From NCBI GenBank assembly GCA_937138495.1, contig CAKZPE010000022.1, positions 1 to 64,000 on the forward strand: a stretch of 64,000 nucleotides of DNA. Direction: 5' to 3'. Under the pieces are notes generated by a model, which saw only the letters and a list, made by a program, of their open reading frames with translations, had not been told where the DNA came from and searched no databases. The first letter of the stretch is position 1, and the number at the start of each line of letters is the position of its first letter. The position numbers and the translations under genes are program-made. This document shows, piece by piece, positions 38,883 through 47,530 of the stretch. The stretch is from an uncultured Oceanospirillaceae bacterium (GTDB taxonomy: Bacteria; Pseudomonadota; Gammaproteobacteria; Pseudomonadales; Balneatricaceae).

Positions 38883-39893
38883 ATGCCTGATCAACTCCAA
38901 GCTGCCTTGCAACGCCGTGAAGCGCTGCTGGCAGATCTGCACGCCGAATCAACCAGCTGTTACCGGCTCTACCATGGTACCGCTGAAGGCAGTCCGGGGC
39001 TGACGCTGGACCGCTATGGTGATCAGTTGTTGCTGCAAAGCTTTCATACCGCACTGACAGAAGATGAAGCCTCTGACCTGTTTTCCCGGGCAGAACTGTT
39101 TCTGGAAGTGATGGGTGTCACTGGCCTGCAGCGGATATACAACGACCGCAGCAGCAGTAATTCCCGTCGCAGTGATGATCATGTTGTTGAGCGTCAGCAA
39201 CTGACCGGTCAGGAGCTCGGTGTTAATTATCTGGTCAGAGGCAAGCATAAAGGACAGGATCCGTTACTGTTTCTGGATATGCGTGCCGGTCGCCGCTGGT
39301 TGCAACAGCATACTCAGGGTAAGTCGGTGCTTAATTTGTTTTCCTACACCTGCGGAGTAGGTGTTGTGGCGGCGAAAGCCGGTGCCAGCCGGGTTTTAAA
39401 TGTTGATTTTGCCACCCGCAGTCTGGACGTCGGCCGTGAAAACGCCCGGTTGAATAATCTGGATGAGTCGCAGATTGATTTCTTTCAGAGTGACTTTTTT
39501 ACAGCGGCTAAGCAGTTGGCCGGCATTGAAATTAAACAACGGGTAAAACGTGGCCAGAAACCCCGTGCATTTCCCCGTATCGAGGCAGAACAGTTTGATC
39601 TGGTCTATCTGGATCCGCCCCGCTGGGCAAAGAGCCACTTTGGCACGGTTGATCTGATCCGTGACTACCCGAGCGTGCTTAAGCCTTCATTACTGGCAGT
39701 CAGTGACGGCGGGCAACTGGTGTGTACCAACAATGTAGCCAAAGTCAGCCTGGAAGACTGGCTGGACGTGGTGAAACGCTGTGCAGCAAAAGCTGGGCGC
39801 CCGGTAAAAGATATACAGCTGATAACGCCTGAGGCCGATTTTCCCACCACTGACGGCTGTCACCCGCTTAAGATCGCCGTGCTACAGTTATAA
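38883..39893 (+). CDS. Class I SAM-dependent methyltransferase, RlmI-like
   Basis: The protein belongs to the family of 23S rRNA (cytosine-C5) methyltransferases related to RlmI/YccW. After an N-terminal RNA-binding-like region (about 20-115) the methyltransferase fold begins with NLFSYTCGVGVVAAKAGAS (the SAM site) and the catalytic DLVYLDPPRWAKS motif follows. It lacks the complete N-terminal PUA domain of RlmI, and at 336 residues is about 60 shorter, so the RNA target may differ. The gene has its own likely promoter just upstream. Confidence 0.85.
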   Translation: MPDQLQAALQRREALLADLHAESTSCYRLYHGTAEGSPGLTLDRYGDQLLLQSFHTALTEDEASDLFSRAELFLEVMGVTGLQRIYNDRSSSNSRRSDDHVVERQQLTGQELGVNYLVRGKHKGQDPLLFLDMRAGRRWLQQHTQGKSVLNLFSYTCGVGVVAAKAGASRVLNVDFATRSLDVGRENARLNNLDESQIDFFQSDFFTAAKQLAGIEIKQRVKRGQKPRAFPRIEAEQFDLVYLDPPRWAKSHFGTVDLIRDYPSVLKPSLLAVSDGGQLVCTNNVAKVSLEDWLDVVKRCAAKAGRPVKDIQLITPEADFPTTDGCHPLKIAVLQL

Positions 39894-39946
39894 TCAGGCA
39901 GACAATAAACACATTATCAGTTTAAGGCATTCAGACAGGGACGCGC

Positions 39947-40636
39947 ATGGACGATCAGACACTGCAGGGGCGCACCGACTCCGGGGAAAAAGCTGCGGAG
40001 GTCCGGGAAGCCGTTGTCCTGCTCCACGGTCTGGCCCGCACTCCTGCGGCCTTTAACCGGTTGGCCCATTGCCTGGAACAGGCTGGGTATCAGGTGATCA
40101 ATCAGGGATATCCATCCACACAACAGCCGGTTGAGGCCCTTGCCGGGCCTGCCATCTCAACGGCGCTGGCTGATTGCTGCCATGCCGGTAAAATTCATTT
40201 TGTGACCCATTCTATGGGGGGCATTTTGCTGCGATATTACCTGCGTGAACAGGGGATCGATAAACTTGGCCGGGTTGTTATGCTGGGGCCGCCCAACGGA
40301 GGCAGTGAAGTGGTGGACAAGCTCGGCTGGTTACCGCCGTTTCGCTGGATAAACGGGCCGGCCGGTTTGCAGCTGGGCACCCGAAACGGGCTGCCGTGTC
40401 AGTTGGGGCCATTTGTCGGAGAACTGGGTATTATTGCGGGGAGCCGCAGTGTAAATCCCTGGCTGTCTTTGCTGATTCCCGGTACCAATGACGGCAAGGT
40501 ATCAGTGGGGCATACCCGGCTTGAAGGCATGCAGGATCACCTGATAATGCCGGTGACCCATACCTTTATGATGCAAAATACAGATGTGATGGCCCAGACG
40601 TTATTTTTCCTGCAGAACGGGCTGTTCCGGCGGTAA
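39947..40636 (+). CDS. Alpha/beta hydrolase, lipase-like
   Basis: This 229-residue protein has the alpha/beta hydrolase fold: the oxyanion HG motif in [11 protein letters not shown] (24-34), the nucleophile elbow THSMGG with Ser89, a probable acid in GTNDGKVS, and the catalytic His in MPVTHTFMM. There is no signal peptide, so it probably acts in the cytoplasm. It resembles small triacylglycerol-lipase-like or esterase proteins; the substrate is unknown. Confidence 0.85.
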   Translation: MDDQTLQGRTDSGEKAAEVREAVVLLHGLARTPAAFNRLAHCLEQAGYQVINQGYPSTQQPVEALAGPAISTALADCCHAGKIHFVTHSMGGILLRYYLREQGIDKLGRVVMLGPPNGGSEVVDKLGWLPPFRWINGPAGLQLGTRNGLPCQLGPFVGELGIIAGSRSVNPWLSLLIPGTNDGKVSVGHTRLEGMQDHLIMPVTHTFMMQNTDVMAQTLFFLQNGLFRR

Positions 40637-40638
40637 CC

Positions 40639-40956
40639 TCAGATTCGGTGAGGGTCCAGTATGGTGCTGGTGACCTTGTAGCCAAGAAGTACAACCCGTC
40701 CCCGGGCGCGGTCTTCACCGTTGGCGGTGAAATCGAACAGGTAAGAGCGCCAGATCCGGAAGCGGCCGGTTTCATCTCTCCTCAGCCAGAAGCCCCGTAA
40801 ATAAATGCTGTCATCCAGTAGCTGCACATCCATATCTTTACAGTAAGCTTTGGCCGCCCGCAGGGCGATATCTTTTACTTTCAGTGAATACCACCAGTGC
40901 CAGCAACCGATACAAATCAGGCACAGCCAGAATAAAGCTTTTAAATCTACATACAT
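40639..40956 (-). CDS. DUF3301 family protein
   Basis: A short protein of about 105 residues: one N-terminal transmembrane helix (about 5-21, ALFWLCLICIGCWHWWY) followed by a basic, beta-rich cytoplasmic domain with QLLDDSIYLRGFWLRRDETGRFRIWRSY (given in part; pattern of DUF3301). The family function is unknown. A longer frame reaching 41112 exists, but the upstream residues look non-coding and the helix starts right after the ATG at 40956. It converges with the preceding hydrolase, with only two bases between the stop codons. Confidence 0.85.
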   Translation of the reverse strand: MYVDLKALFWLCLICIGCWHWWYSLKVKDIALRAAKAYCKDMDVQLLDDSIYLRGFWLRRDETGRFRIWRSYLFDFTANGEDRARGRVVLLGYKVTSTILDPHRI

Positions 40957-41091
40957 ACGGGCATTTCTAATGGGAAGACACACTGGCAAGTTAGCATAGC
41001 TGCCGGGGGATGCCAACTGAATAGCCTTGTGGATGCAAGCCCTGTCTATACCGTATAAGCCTATGTTTATACAGTGCAATTTAATCCCGGC

Positions 41092-41862
41092 ATGATTAGA
41101 ATGAAGGCTCATTTCTGCTACCGGGTTGTTGATGTGGAACCGTTGTCACTGTTTGTGCAAGAAAACTGGGTGAATATACTGGCCCTGGTTTGGTTTTTAA
41201 TGTGTTTCAAGGGGTATAACCTATACAGCAAGAAGAAGGCCAGAACCTGCCATTGTCTGGCCAGCGTGATGCATGCCTACCGGCTCGACTGGATGATCCA
41301 GGTGCTGCACCGGGACGTGCGGATTGCTGATGCAACGGTTATCTCCAATCTTGAACGGGGCGTTTCTTTCTTCGCATCCTCTACCATTCTGATTCTGGCC
41401 GGTTTGATGACGGTGCTGGGGTCGACGGAAAAAGCCATCGACATTGTCGGTGACATTCCCTTTGCCAGCCATGCGACCAAAGCCGAGTGGGAACTGAAGC
41501 TTCTCGTGCTGATCGGCATGTTTATCTACGCTTTTTTCAAGTTTACCTGGAGCCTGCGCCAGTACGGTTTTACCTCTGTGATGATTGGCGGGGCACCCAT
41601 GCCGTGTGACGGTGTGCAGGAAAAAGAGCTGATGAGCCATGCTAACCGGATTGCCATCATGAGTTCGCTGGCGGCGAATAACTTTAACCTTGGCCTGCGG
41701 ACGTATTATTTCAGTATGGCGGTGCTGGGCTGGTTCATTAACCCGTGGTTTTTTATGGCGCTGTCCGGTGGGGTACTCTTTGTGCTGTATCGCCGTGAGT
41801 TTAAATCTGCCACGCTGTTGCAACTGGTGAGCAGCCAGGCTGATCCGATGCAGAAGGATTAA
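41092..41862 (+). CDS. DUF599 family membrane protein
   Basis: A membrane protein of about 256 residues with four hydrophobic helices, at about 28-43, 98-116, 143-160 and 212-238 (counted from ATG 41092). The motif RDVRIADATVISNLERGVSFFAS is characteristic of the DUF599 family, whose function is unknown. The start is uncertain: GTG 41074, ATG 41092 and ATG 41101 are all in frame and none has a clear ribosome binding site. The LysR gene starts two bases after its stop codon, so they form a unit. Confidence 0.85.
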   Translation: MIRMKAHFCYRVVDVEPLSLFVQENWVNILALVWFLMCFKGYNLYSKKKARTCHCLASVMHAYRLDWMIQVLHRDVRIADATVISNLERGVSFFASSTILILAGLMTVLGSTEKAIDIVGDIPFASHATKAEWELKLLVLIGMFIYAFFKFTWSLRQYGFTSVMIGGAPMPCDGVQEKELMSHANRIAIMSSLAANNFNLGLRTYYFSMAVLGWFINPWFFMALSGGVLFVLYRREFKSATLLQLVSSQADPMQKD

Positions 41863-41864
41863 CC

Positions 41865-42764
41865 TTGCTGGATCTGAATGGGGTCAGGATTTTTGTGCAG
41901 GTGGTCGATGCCGGTGGTTTCAGTGCTGCCGGACGGGTGCTTGGACTGCCTAAGTCGACCATCAGCCGTAAACTGTCGCAGCTTGAAGCTGAGTTGGGTG
42001 TCAGGCTGTTAAAGCGTTCAACCCGTTCGCTTACACTCACGGAACAGGGCACAACCTTCTATCAGCGTTGCCGGTTAATTGTGCAGCAGGCGCAGGAAGC
42101 GGAAAGCGAAATGCTGGACAGCCTGGAAGCGCCCCGGGGCATTCTGCGGGTGTCTGCACCGGTTGAGGAAGGCAATGATGTATTAGGCCCGGTGATTGCC
42201 GATTATCTGGTGAAATATCCGGATGTCGAGTTACAACTGCACCTGACCAATGCGTTTGTTGATCTGGTTGGGGGAGAATACGACGTGGCAGTCCGGGCCG
42301 GTGAGCTGCAGGACTCATCGCTGATTGCAGTACAGCTGTTTAAAGAACGTATGACGCCCTATGCTTCACCGGACTATCTCAGCGCGCACGGCACACCTGC
42401 CGACATCAACCAGTTAGCGGATCACAGCTGTTATCTGTACGGTGAACGTACCGCTAAAGTGCTTCATCAGTTTGTATGCGACGGTAAGCGTGCGAAAGTC
42501 AGCCTTTCAGGGCGGCTGGCGGTGAACAGTCTGGGATTTATTAAGAATGTAACCTTGCGGGGCGGCGGGATTGGTTTTCTGCCGGCGCATCTGTGCCGTG
42601 AAGAAGTAGCCAATGGTCAGCTGGTGGCGTTTTTACCCCACTGGGAGTGTCCGGAAGGTGGGGTATATGCTGTCTATCCCCACCGTAAATTGCTCTCACC
42701 TAAAGTCCGCAGTTTTGTTGATCACCTCAGGGACTACTTTGCTGAAGTATCGGCAGAGCGTTGA
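41865..42764 (+). CDS. LysR-family transcriptional regulator
   Basis: The N-terminal winged helix-turn-helix (about 1-60) reads MLDLNGVRIFVQVVDAGGFS and continues with LPKSTISRKLSQLE, typical of the CrgA/AaeR-like branch. The C-terminal substrate-binding domain (about 88-290) has the usual two-lobed pattern. Length is 299 residues. The start codon is TTG, with AAGGA six bases upstream. Downstream lies a yceI operon with a perfect inverted repeat in its promoter region, so that operon is the most likely target. Confidence 0.92.
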   Translation: MLDLNGVRIFVQVVDAGGFSAAGRVLGLPKSTISRKLSQLEAELGVRLLKRSTRSLTLTEQGTTFYQRCRLIVQQAQEAESEMLDSLEAPRGILRVSAPVEEGNDVLGPVIADYLVKYPDVELQLHLTNAFVDLVGGEYDVAVRAGELQDSSLIAVQLFKERMTPYASPDYLSAHGTPADINQLADHSCYLYGERTAKVLHQFVCDGKRAKVSLSGRLAVNSLGFIKNVTLRGGGIGFLPAHLCREEVANGQLVAFLPHWECPEGGVYAVYPHRKLLSPKVRSFVDHLRDYFAEVSAER

Positions 42765-42791
42765 ATACCCGTCGATAAAAGTTCCCGTTTT

Positions 42792-42813
42792 ATTGTTCCT
42801 TATATGGAACAAT
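42792..42813 (+). promoter_or_regulatory. Perfect inverted repeat between lysR and yceI
   Basis: ATTGTTCC and GGAACAAT are perfect eight-base arms around TTATAT. The size, A/T-rich centre and outer T-N11-A pattern fit a LysR-type operator. It lies 28 bases after the lysR stop codon and about 130 bases before yceI. It has no T tract suited to a terminator. Confidence 0.6.
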
Positions 42814-42943
42814 GCATCTCAAATACTCCGTCTAATCTTATTACGACAACAATAGTATTCTTTTCAGCGTCGATTCATTAACCGGGGACGGCGAACGGTT
42901 ACCAGGTTAACCGCCGGACTCACTGACCGAGACTGAGATGATT

Positions 42944-43531
42944 ATGAAAAAGACCCTTGCACTGTGTTCCCTGGGTGTAGCCATGGCTTTGCCCGTATCT
43001 GCGGCAGATTACACATTTGATAAAGCACACACGAATGTCCAGTTCGGTGTCAGTCATAACGGCCTGTCGAATTTCCTGGGCCAGTTTCAGGATTTCAGTG
43101 GCACGTTTGATATCAATGAAGAAGACCTGACTCAGTCTTCTTTTGAGGTGGTGATTCAGACCGCAAGCGTGGATACCGATGTACCGGCCCTGGATGATCA
43201 CCTGAAGAATGCTGACTTTTTTGATGTCGGTAAGTATCCGCAAATGCGTTTCAAAAGTGAACGTATCGTGCAGGTGACCGCAAATAAATATGCGGTAGAA
43301 GGGCAGCTAACCATGCTGGACAAAACCCTGCCGGTTACCCTGGATGCGCAGCTGAATTTTCAGGGACGCCATCCTCTTGCTGACTTTTTCCCGGTGTATG
43401 ACACCCGGTATCTGGGCTTTTCTGCCACCGCCAGTATCCGCCGAACTGACTTTGGGATGACCACCTACGCCCCTATGTTGGGGGATCAGGTGAATATTAC
43501 CCTCGAAGCCGAACTGAAGCGTAAGCAATAA
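42944..43531 (+). CDS. yceI: YceI-family periplasmic protein (first copy)
   Basis: YceI proteins are lipocalin-like beta-barrels that bind polyisoprenoids such as ubiquinone-8 in the periplasm. A signal peptide (MKKTLALCSLGVAMALPVSA) precedes ADYTFDKAHTNVQF, the usual mature start. The conserved SVDTDVPALDDHLKNADFFD and KYPQMRF segments are present. Length is about 195 residues. Two ATG codons (42938, 42944) are possible; the second gives the cleaner signal peptide. The next gene starts five bases later. Confidence 0.93.
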   Translation: MKKTLALCSLGVAMALPVSAADYTFDKAHTNVQFGVSHNGLSNFLGQFQDFSGTFDINEEDLTQSSFEVVIQTASVDTDVPALDDHLKNADFFDVGKYPQMRFKSERIVQVTANKYAVEGQLTMLDKTLPVTLDAQLNFQGRHPLADFFPVYDTRYLGFSATASIRRTDFGMTTYAPMLGDQVNITLEAELKRKQ

Positions 43532-43536
43532 TCTTA

Positions 43537-43845
43537 ATGTCAGTTCCTGCGCGCTATGACAGGGTCAGCCGGGTATTACAATGGCTGAGTGCACCACTGG
43601 TGCTGGTGTTGCTGGTAATCGGATGGCTGATGGTTGATATGCCACTGGGGATTATGCGTTTTGATACGGTGAATCTGCATAAATCCCTCGGAGTGCTGCT
43701 GTTGCTGTTTACCCTGATGCGCCTGTTGCATCGCTGGCTGAGCAGAGGGCTGTGTCTGTTACTGGCCGGACATATCAGTGCAGTGTGATGGCACCGTTAC
43801 TGGCTGAAAGATGATGTCTGGCAGCGGATGCGTCCTTATGATTAA
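43537..43845 (+). pseudogene. Cytochrome b561 remnant: internal deletion and in-frame stop
   Basis: The first 65 codons encode the beginning of a cytochrome b561, with the first two transmembrane helices (RYDRVSRVLQWLSAPLVLV and LHKSLGVLLLLFTLMRLLHRW). The frame then jumps to what looks like the last helix (CLLLAGHISAV). It meets TGA at 43786-43788 and continues as WHRYWLKDDVWQRMRPYD to TAA at 43845, which matches the normal C-terminal tail of the family. About 80-90 codons that should hold the third helix are missing. Full-length members have about 175 residues and bind two hemes. The product cannot be a normal cytochrome. Confidence 0.85.
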
Positions 43846-44416
43846 CAGAATCCGGAGTGCGGATGTGGGTAAGTTTAAACGCTGGTTTATCCCGCTGATA
43901 CTGAGCAGCATGCTGCTGAACAGTGCGACGGCAGACGCTGCTGATCTTATCAGGCCGGACAGCGCTGTTCGGTTCAGTGGCGACCAGATGGGCAGAGCCT
44001 TTGAGGGCCGTGTCGGTGAGTTCAGCGCTGTTGCTGAGTTCAGCCCGGCGGGTCAGCTGAGCGGCCTTAGGTTGCAGATTCAGGCGGATTCCCTGGATAC
44101 TCAGAATGCTGAACGGGATCAGTTGCTGCACAGTAATGAATGGCTGGAAGTAATGCGATTTCCTGAAATCCGCTATGAGGGTGAATCTTCAGACGGCATT
44201 CTGATCCGCGGTATGCTGACCATTCGAGATACAACGCTGCCGCTGGATTTAGCCGTAAAGACTGAAGCCTCCGGTGAGCAGGTCAGTGTCAGTGCTGAAG
44301 GTGAAATTGACCGTCTGGCGTTTGGTCTGGGTAACGGTGAGTGGCTGGATACGGCAGTGGTCGGGGCCAGTGTCCGGTTTAATGCACGGCTGAGTTTTAA
44401 TCTGCAGGGGAAGTAA
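43838..44416 (+). CDS. YceI-family periplasmic protein (second copy)
   Basis: A second, diverged YceI protein of about 192 residues. A signal peptide (about 1-35, ending ATADA) precedes the lipocalin-like domain; HSNEWLEVMRFPEIRYEGES corresponds to the NADFFDVGKYPQMRFKSE segment of the first copy. I start it at ATG 43838, which overlaps the end of the cytochrome pseudogene by eight bases and gives a better N-terminus than 43811. The pair yceI-b561-yceI is a recurrent arrangement in proteobacteria. The overlap suggests that translation was once coupled to the cytochrome. Confidence 0.85.
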   Translation: MINRIRSADVGKFKRWFIPLILSSMLLNSATADAADLIRPDSAVRFSGDQMGRAFEGRVGEFSAVAEFSPAGQLSGLRLQIQADSLDTQNAERDQLLHSNEWLEVMRFPEIRYEGESSDGILIRGMLTIRDTTLPLDLAVKTEASGEQVSVSAEGEIDRLAFGLGNGEWLDTAVVGASVRFNARLSFNLQGK

Positions 44417-44417
44417 T

Positions 44418-45356
44418 ATGCGCCGTTCTAAAAACTGGGTAAAGGTGGGGGTGTTGTCTCTGGGAATCATGAGCTTCAGCGGTCTTTTGCAGGCTAATCA
44501 CCTGGCGGAAAAATCTGCGTATTTCAATGACCGGGGAACTTTTTATAACAGGTTTGATTTTCAGGCGGTGCAGGAAACTGCCCCGGATGTATTCACACTG
44601 ACGTTTAAAAATGAGCAGGAGCTTTACTACAACCATTTTGTTGTGACATCAGCAGGGGTCGTCGTGTTTGATCCTTTATCAGACAGTGCTGCTGAAGCGA
44701 TGGTTGACGTGATTCGGGACAAGGCACCGGGGCAGCCAGTTGCCGGCATCATATATTCTCATTTACATACTGATCATATTGCCGGTGCCAGGGTGCTTCG
44801 CAAAGCGTTCGGCGCAGACATTCCCATTATTGCCCATGAGCGTACCCGGCGGTATTTCAGTATCAGAAAAGTCCCGTTCATTGATATGCCCACCGAGGTC
44901 GTGGGGGATGAAGGCAAAACGTATCAGTTCGGCGATACCGAAATTCAGTTGCAGTATCTGGGGGATGTTCATACCGCTTCAATTCTGGTGCCGGTGCTGC
45001 CTGATAAACGGGTTGCGTATACCGTGGATTATATTAACGGTGATGTGGTGGGCTGGACAGATTTGCCCGGCATTAATCTGGACGTACTGATGGCACAACA
45101 GCGCCGTACACTTGAGGTGGATGCAGATATCTTTTTATTTGGTCACGGCGCACCGGGCAATAAAGCGACTCTGCAGCGGCAAATTGATTATTTTACGGCG
45201 CTTCAGATTGAAGCACGTAAAGCACTGGCTGCGGGCTGGACGGAAGATCAGACGGCTGAACGGATCGAACTTGAGGATTACCGGCATTTCTCTAATTACG
45301 AGGACTGGTTTGAAGGCAATGTCCGGGCTTTCTATCGCTGGGAAAAGAACCGCTGA
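44418..45356 (+). CDS. Periplasmic metallo-beta-lactamase-fold hydrolase
   Basis: A 312-residue secreted protein with a signal peptide (about 1-26, ending LLQA) and the metal motif HLHTDH (His115, His117, Asp119, His120). Further ligands are likely in LGDVHTAS and in FGHGAPG. It resembles the SoxH/quinoprotein-relay group of MBL-fold enzymes, whose substrates are mostly unknown. It starts one base after the second yceI with AGGGGAAG as ribosome binding site, so it belongs to the yceI operon. A role with YceI in handling a periplasmic isoprenoid or oxidised compound is inference. Confidence 0.88.
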   Translation: MRRSKNWVKVGVLSLGIMSFSGLLQANHLAEKSAYFNDRGTFYNRFDFQAVQETAPDVFTLTFKNEQELYYNHFVVTSAGVVVFDPLSDSAAEAMVDVIRDKAPGQPVAGIIYSHLHTDHIAGARVLRKAFGADIPIIAHERTRRYFSIRKVPFIDMPTEVVGDEGKTYQFGDTEIQLQYLGDVHTASILVPVLPDKRVAYTVDYINGDVVGWTDLPGINLDVLMAQQRRTLEVDADIFLFGHGAPGNKATLQRQIDYFTALQIEARKALAAGWTEDQTAERIELEDYRHFSNYEDWFEGNVRAFYRWEKNR

Positions 45357-45407
45357 TGCGGGTTCAGTAAAAGCGCGGATCTTTGAGGTTTTTTTCTCTC
45401 ACCCGGC

Positions 45408-45433
45408 CTTGAAATCTGTTTGCTCACCCCCAT
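45408..45433 (+). promoter_or_regulatory. Heat-shock (sigma-32) promoter of htpG
   Basis: CTTGAAA at 45408-45414 and CCCCAT at 45428-45433 match the RpoH consensus completely, with a 13-base spacer. It lies about 110 bases before htpG, a classical member of the RpoH regulon. Confidence 0.85.
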
Positions 45434-45542
45434 TTTGAATGCAGGGTTAAGGAATCTTACTTGAATGTTACCGGCCTGATTCGGCGAATAGCCGGTTGTA
45501 CCGCAGATTCCGTAATTATTGTTTCAAGCTTGGGATTGAATA

Positions 45543-47450
45543 ATGAGCACAGACACTCAGAAAGAAACACTTGGTTTTCAGACCGAAGTTAAGCAGCTTT
45601 TACATTTGATGATTCACTCTTTGTATTCCAACAAAGAGATTTTCCTGCGTGAGCTGGTATCCAATGCATCGGATGCTGCTGACAAGCTGCGTTTCCAGGC
45701 GCTTTCTGATAACGCCTTATATGAAGGTGACGGTGAGCTTCGTATCCGCATCGATTTTGATGCCGATGCTAAAACCGTCACGATTGATGACAACGGTATC
45801 GGTATGAACCGTCAGGACGTTGTTGATCACCTGGGTACTATTGCCAAGTCCGGTACCTCTCAGTTTCTGTCGTCCCTGAGTGGCGATCAGAAAAAAGATT
45901 CTCAGCTGATCGGTCAGTTCGGGGTAGGTTTCTACTCTGCATTCATCGTGGCTGACAAGGTTGATGTATTCACCCGTAAAGCAGGTGAATCTGCTGCGGA
46001 AGGTGTTCACTGGGCATCTGCCGGTGAAGGTGAGTTCAGTGTAGAGACCGTTGAAAAAGCGGAACGTGGTACCCGCATCGTACTGCACCTGAAAGACGAT
46101 GAAACAGAATTCGCGAATGGCTTCCGTCTGCGTACCCTGATCCGTAAATACTCAGATCACATTTCTCTGCCGGTTATTATGCAGTCTGAACCGGTACCCG
46201 CGGCTGAAGGCGAAGAGCAGAAAGCCCCTGAAGATGAAACCGTCAATACCGCAACTGCACTGTGGACCCGTTCAAAGAGCGAGATTTCTGACGAAGAATA
46301 CGGTGAGTTTTATAAGCACATTTCCCACGACTTCCAGGAGCCGGCGAAATGGAGCCACAACCGGGTTGAAGGTAAGCTGGAATACACCAGCCTGTTGTAT
46401 GTGCCTTCCCATGCACCGCATGATTTGTGGAACCGCGATACGCCACGCGGCCTGAAACTGTATGTACAGCGTGTTTTCATCATGGATGACGCTGATCAGT
46501 TCCTGCCAATGTACCTGCGCTTTATGAAAGGTGTGGTGGATACCAATGATCTGTCGCTGAACGTGTCCCGTGAGATCCTGCAGAAGGATCCTGTGGTTGA
46601 TAAGCTGCGTTCTGCCCTGACTAAGCGTGCGCTGGATATGCTGGGTAAAGTGGCTAAGAACGATCCGGAAAAATACGCGTCACTGTGGGCATCTTTCGGT
46701 GAAGTGCTGAAAGAAGGCCCGGCAGAAGATCACGCTAACCGCGAAACCGTCTGCAAGCTGCTGCGCTTTGCTTCTACACACAATGCTGATTCTGCTCAAA
46801 GTGTATCGCTGGACGATTACGTGTCCCGCATGCAGGAAGGTCAGGAGAAGATCTACTACACCGTTGCTGAAAACTACAACACGGCGAAAAACAGCCCGCA
46901 CCTGGAAATCTTCCGCAAGAAGGGCATCGAAGTGATTCTGATGTCTGACCGGGTAGATGAGTGGCTGATGAGCCACCTGTTCGACTTCGACGGTAAGTCT
47001 TTCCAGGACGTGAGCAAAGGCGAGCTGGATCTGGGTGAAGTAGAGAACGAAGAAGAAAAGCAGGCGCAGGAAGACGTTGCAAAAGAACTGGAAGGTCTGG
47101 TTGAACGTCTGACGACAGGTCTGGGTGACAAGGTAAGCGAAGTGCGCATTACGCACCGTCTGACAGATTCCCCTGCCTGTGTGGTACTGGGTGCTTATGA
47201 CATGGGCATGCAGATGCGTAAAATCATGGAAGCGGCGGGTCAGGAAGTACCTGAAAGCAAGCCAATCTTTGAAGTTAACCCGGAACACCCGCTGATTGCC
47301 AAGCTGGACCAGGAAGCGGATGAAGACCGTTTCAACGAACTGAGTCTGGTGGTCTTTGAACAGGCACAGCTGGCGGCAGGCGGCACGCTGGATGATCCTG
47401 CGGCGTACGTTAACCGTCTGAACAAGCTGCTGGTGACCATGATTGGTTAA
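45543..47450 (+). CDS. htpG: Chaperone HtpG (bacterial Hsp90)
   Basis: HtpG is an ATP-dependent chaperone that helps to remodel client proteins together with DnaK. The N-terminal GHKL ATPase motifs are complete: [22 protein letters not shown], and [11 protein letters not shown]. The middle and dimerisation domains follow, with [11 protein letters not shown] and a C-terminal NPEHPLI segment. It has 635 residues and no eukaryotic-type charged linker. A strong heat-shock promoter lies upstream and a terminator follows. Confidence 0.98.
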   Translation: MSTDTQKETLGFQTEVKQLLHLMIHSLYSNKEIFLRELVSNASDAADKLRFQALSDNALYEGDGELRIRIDFDADAKTVTIDDNGIGMNRQDVVDHLGTIAKSGTSQFLSSLSGDQKKDSQLIGQFGVGFYSAFIVADKVDVFTRKAGESAAEGVHWASAGEGEFSVETVEKAERGTRIVLHLKDDETEFANGFRLRTLIRKYSDHISLPVIMQSEPVPAAEGEEQKAPEDETVNTATALWTRSKSEISDEEYGEFYKHISHDFQEPAKWSHNRVEGKLEYTSLLYVPSHAPHDLWNRDTPRGLKLYVQRVFIMDDADQFLPMYLRFMKGVVDTNDLSLNVSREILQKDPVVDKLRSALTKRALDMLGKVAKNDPEKYASLWASFGEVLKEGPAEDHANRETVCKLLRFASTHNADSAQSVSLDDYVSRMQEGQEKIYYTVAENYNTAKNSPHLEIFRKKGIEVILMSDRVDEWLMSHLFDFDGKSFQDVSKGELDLGEVENEEEKQAQEDVAKELEGLVERLTTGLGDKVSEVRITHRLTDSPACVVLGAYDMGMQMRKIMEAAGQEVPESKPIFEVNPEHPLIAKLDQEADEDRFNELSLVVFEQAQLAAGGTLDDPAAYVNRLNKLLVTMIG

Positions 47451-47475
47451 AACTGCCAGCAGGTAAACAGAAAAG

Positions 47476-47500
47476 CGCAGTCAGATGACTGCGTTTTTTT
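47476..47500 (+). terminator. Rho-independent terminator after htpG
   Basis: CGCAGTCA and TGACTGCG form the stem, followed by seven T. Confidence 0.9.
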
Positions 47501-47530
47501 ATGCCGGTAACAAATGGCCGGCAAGACAGA

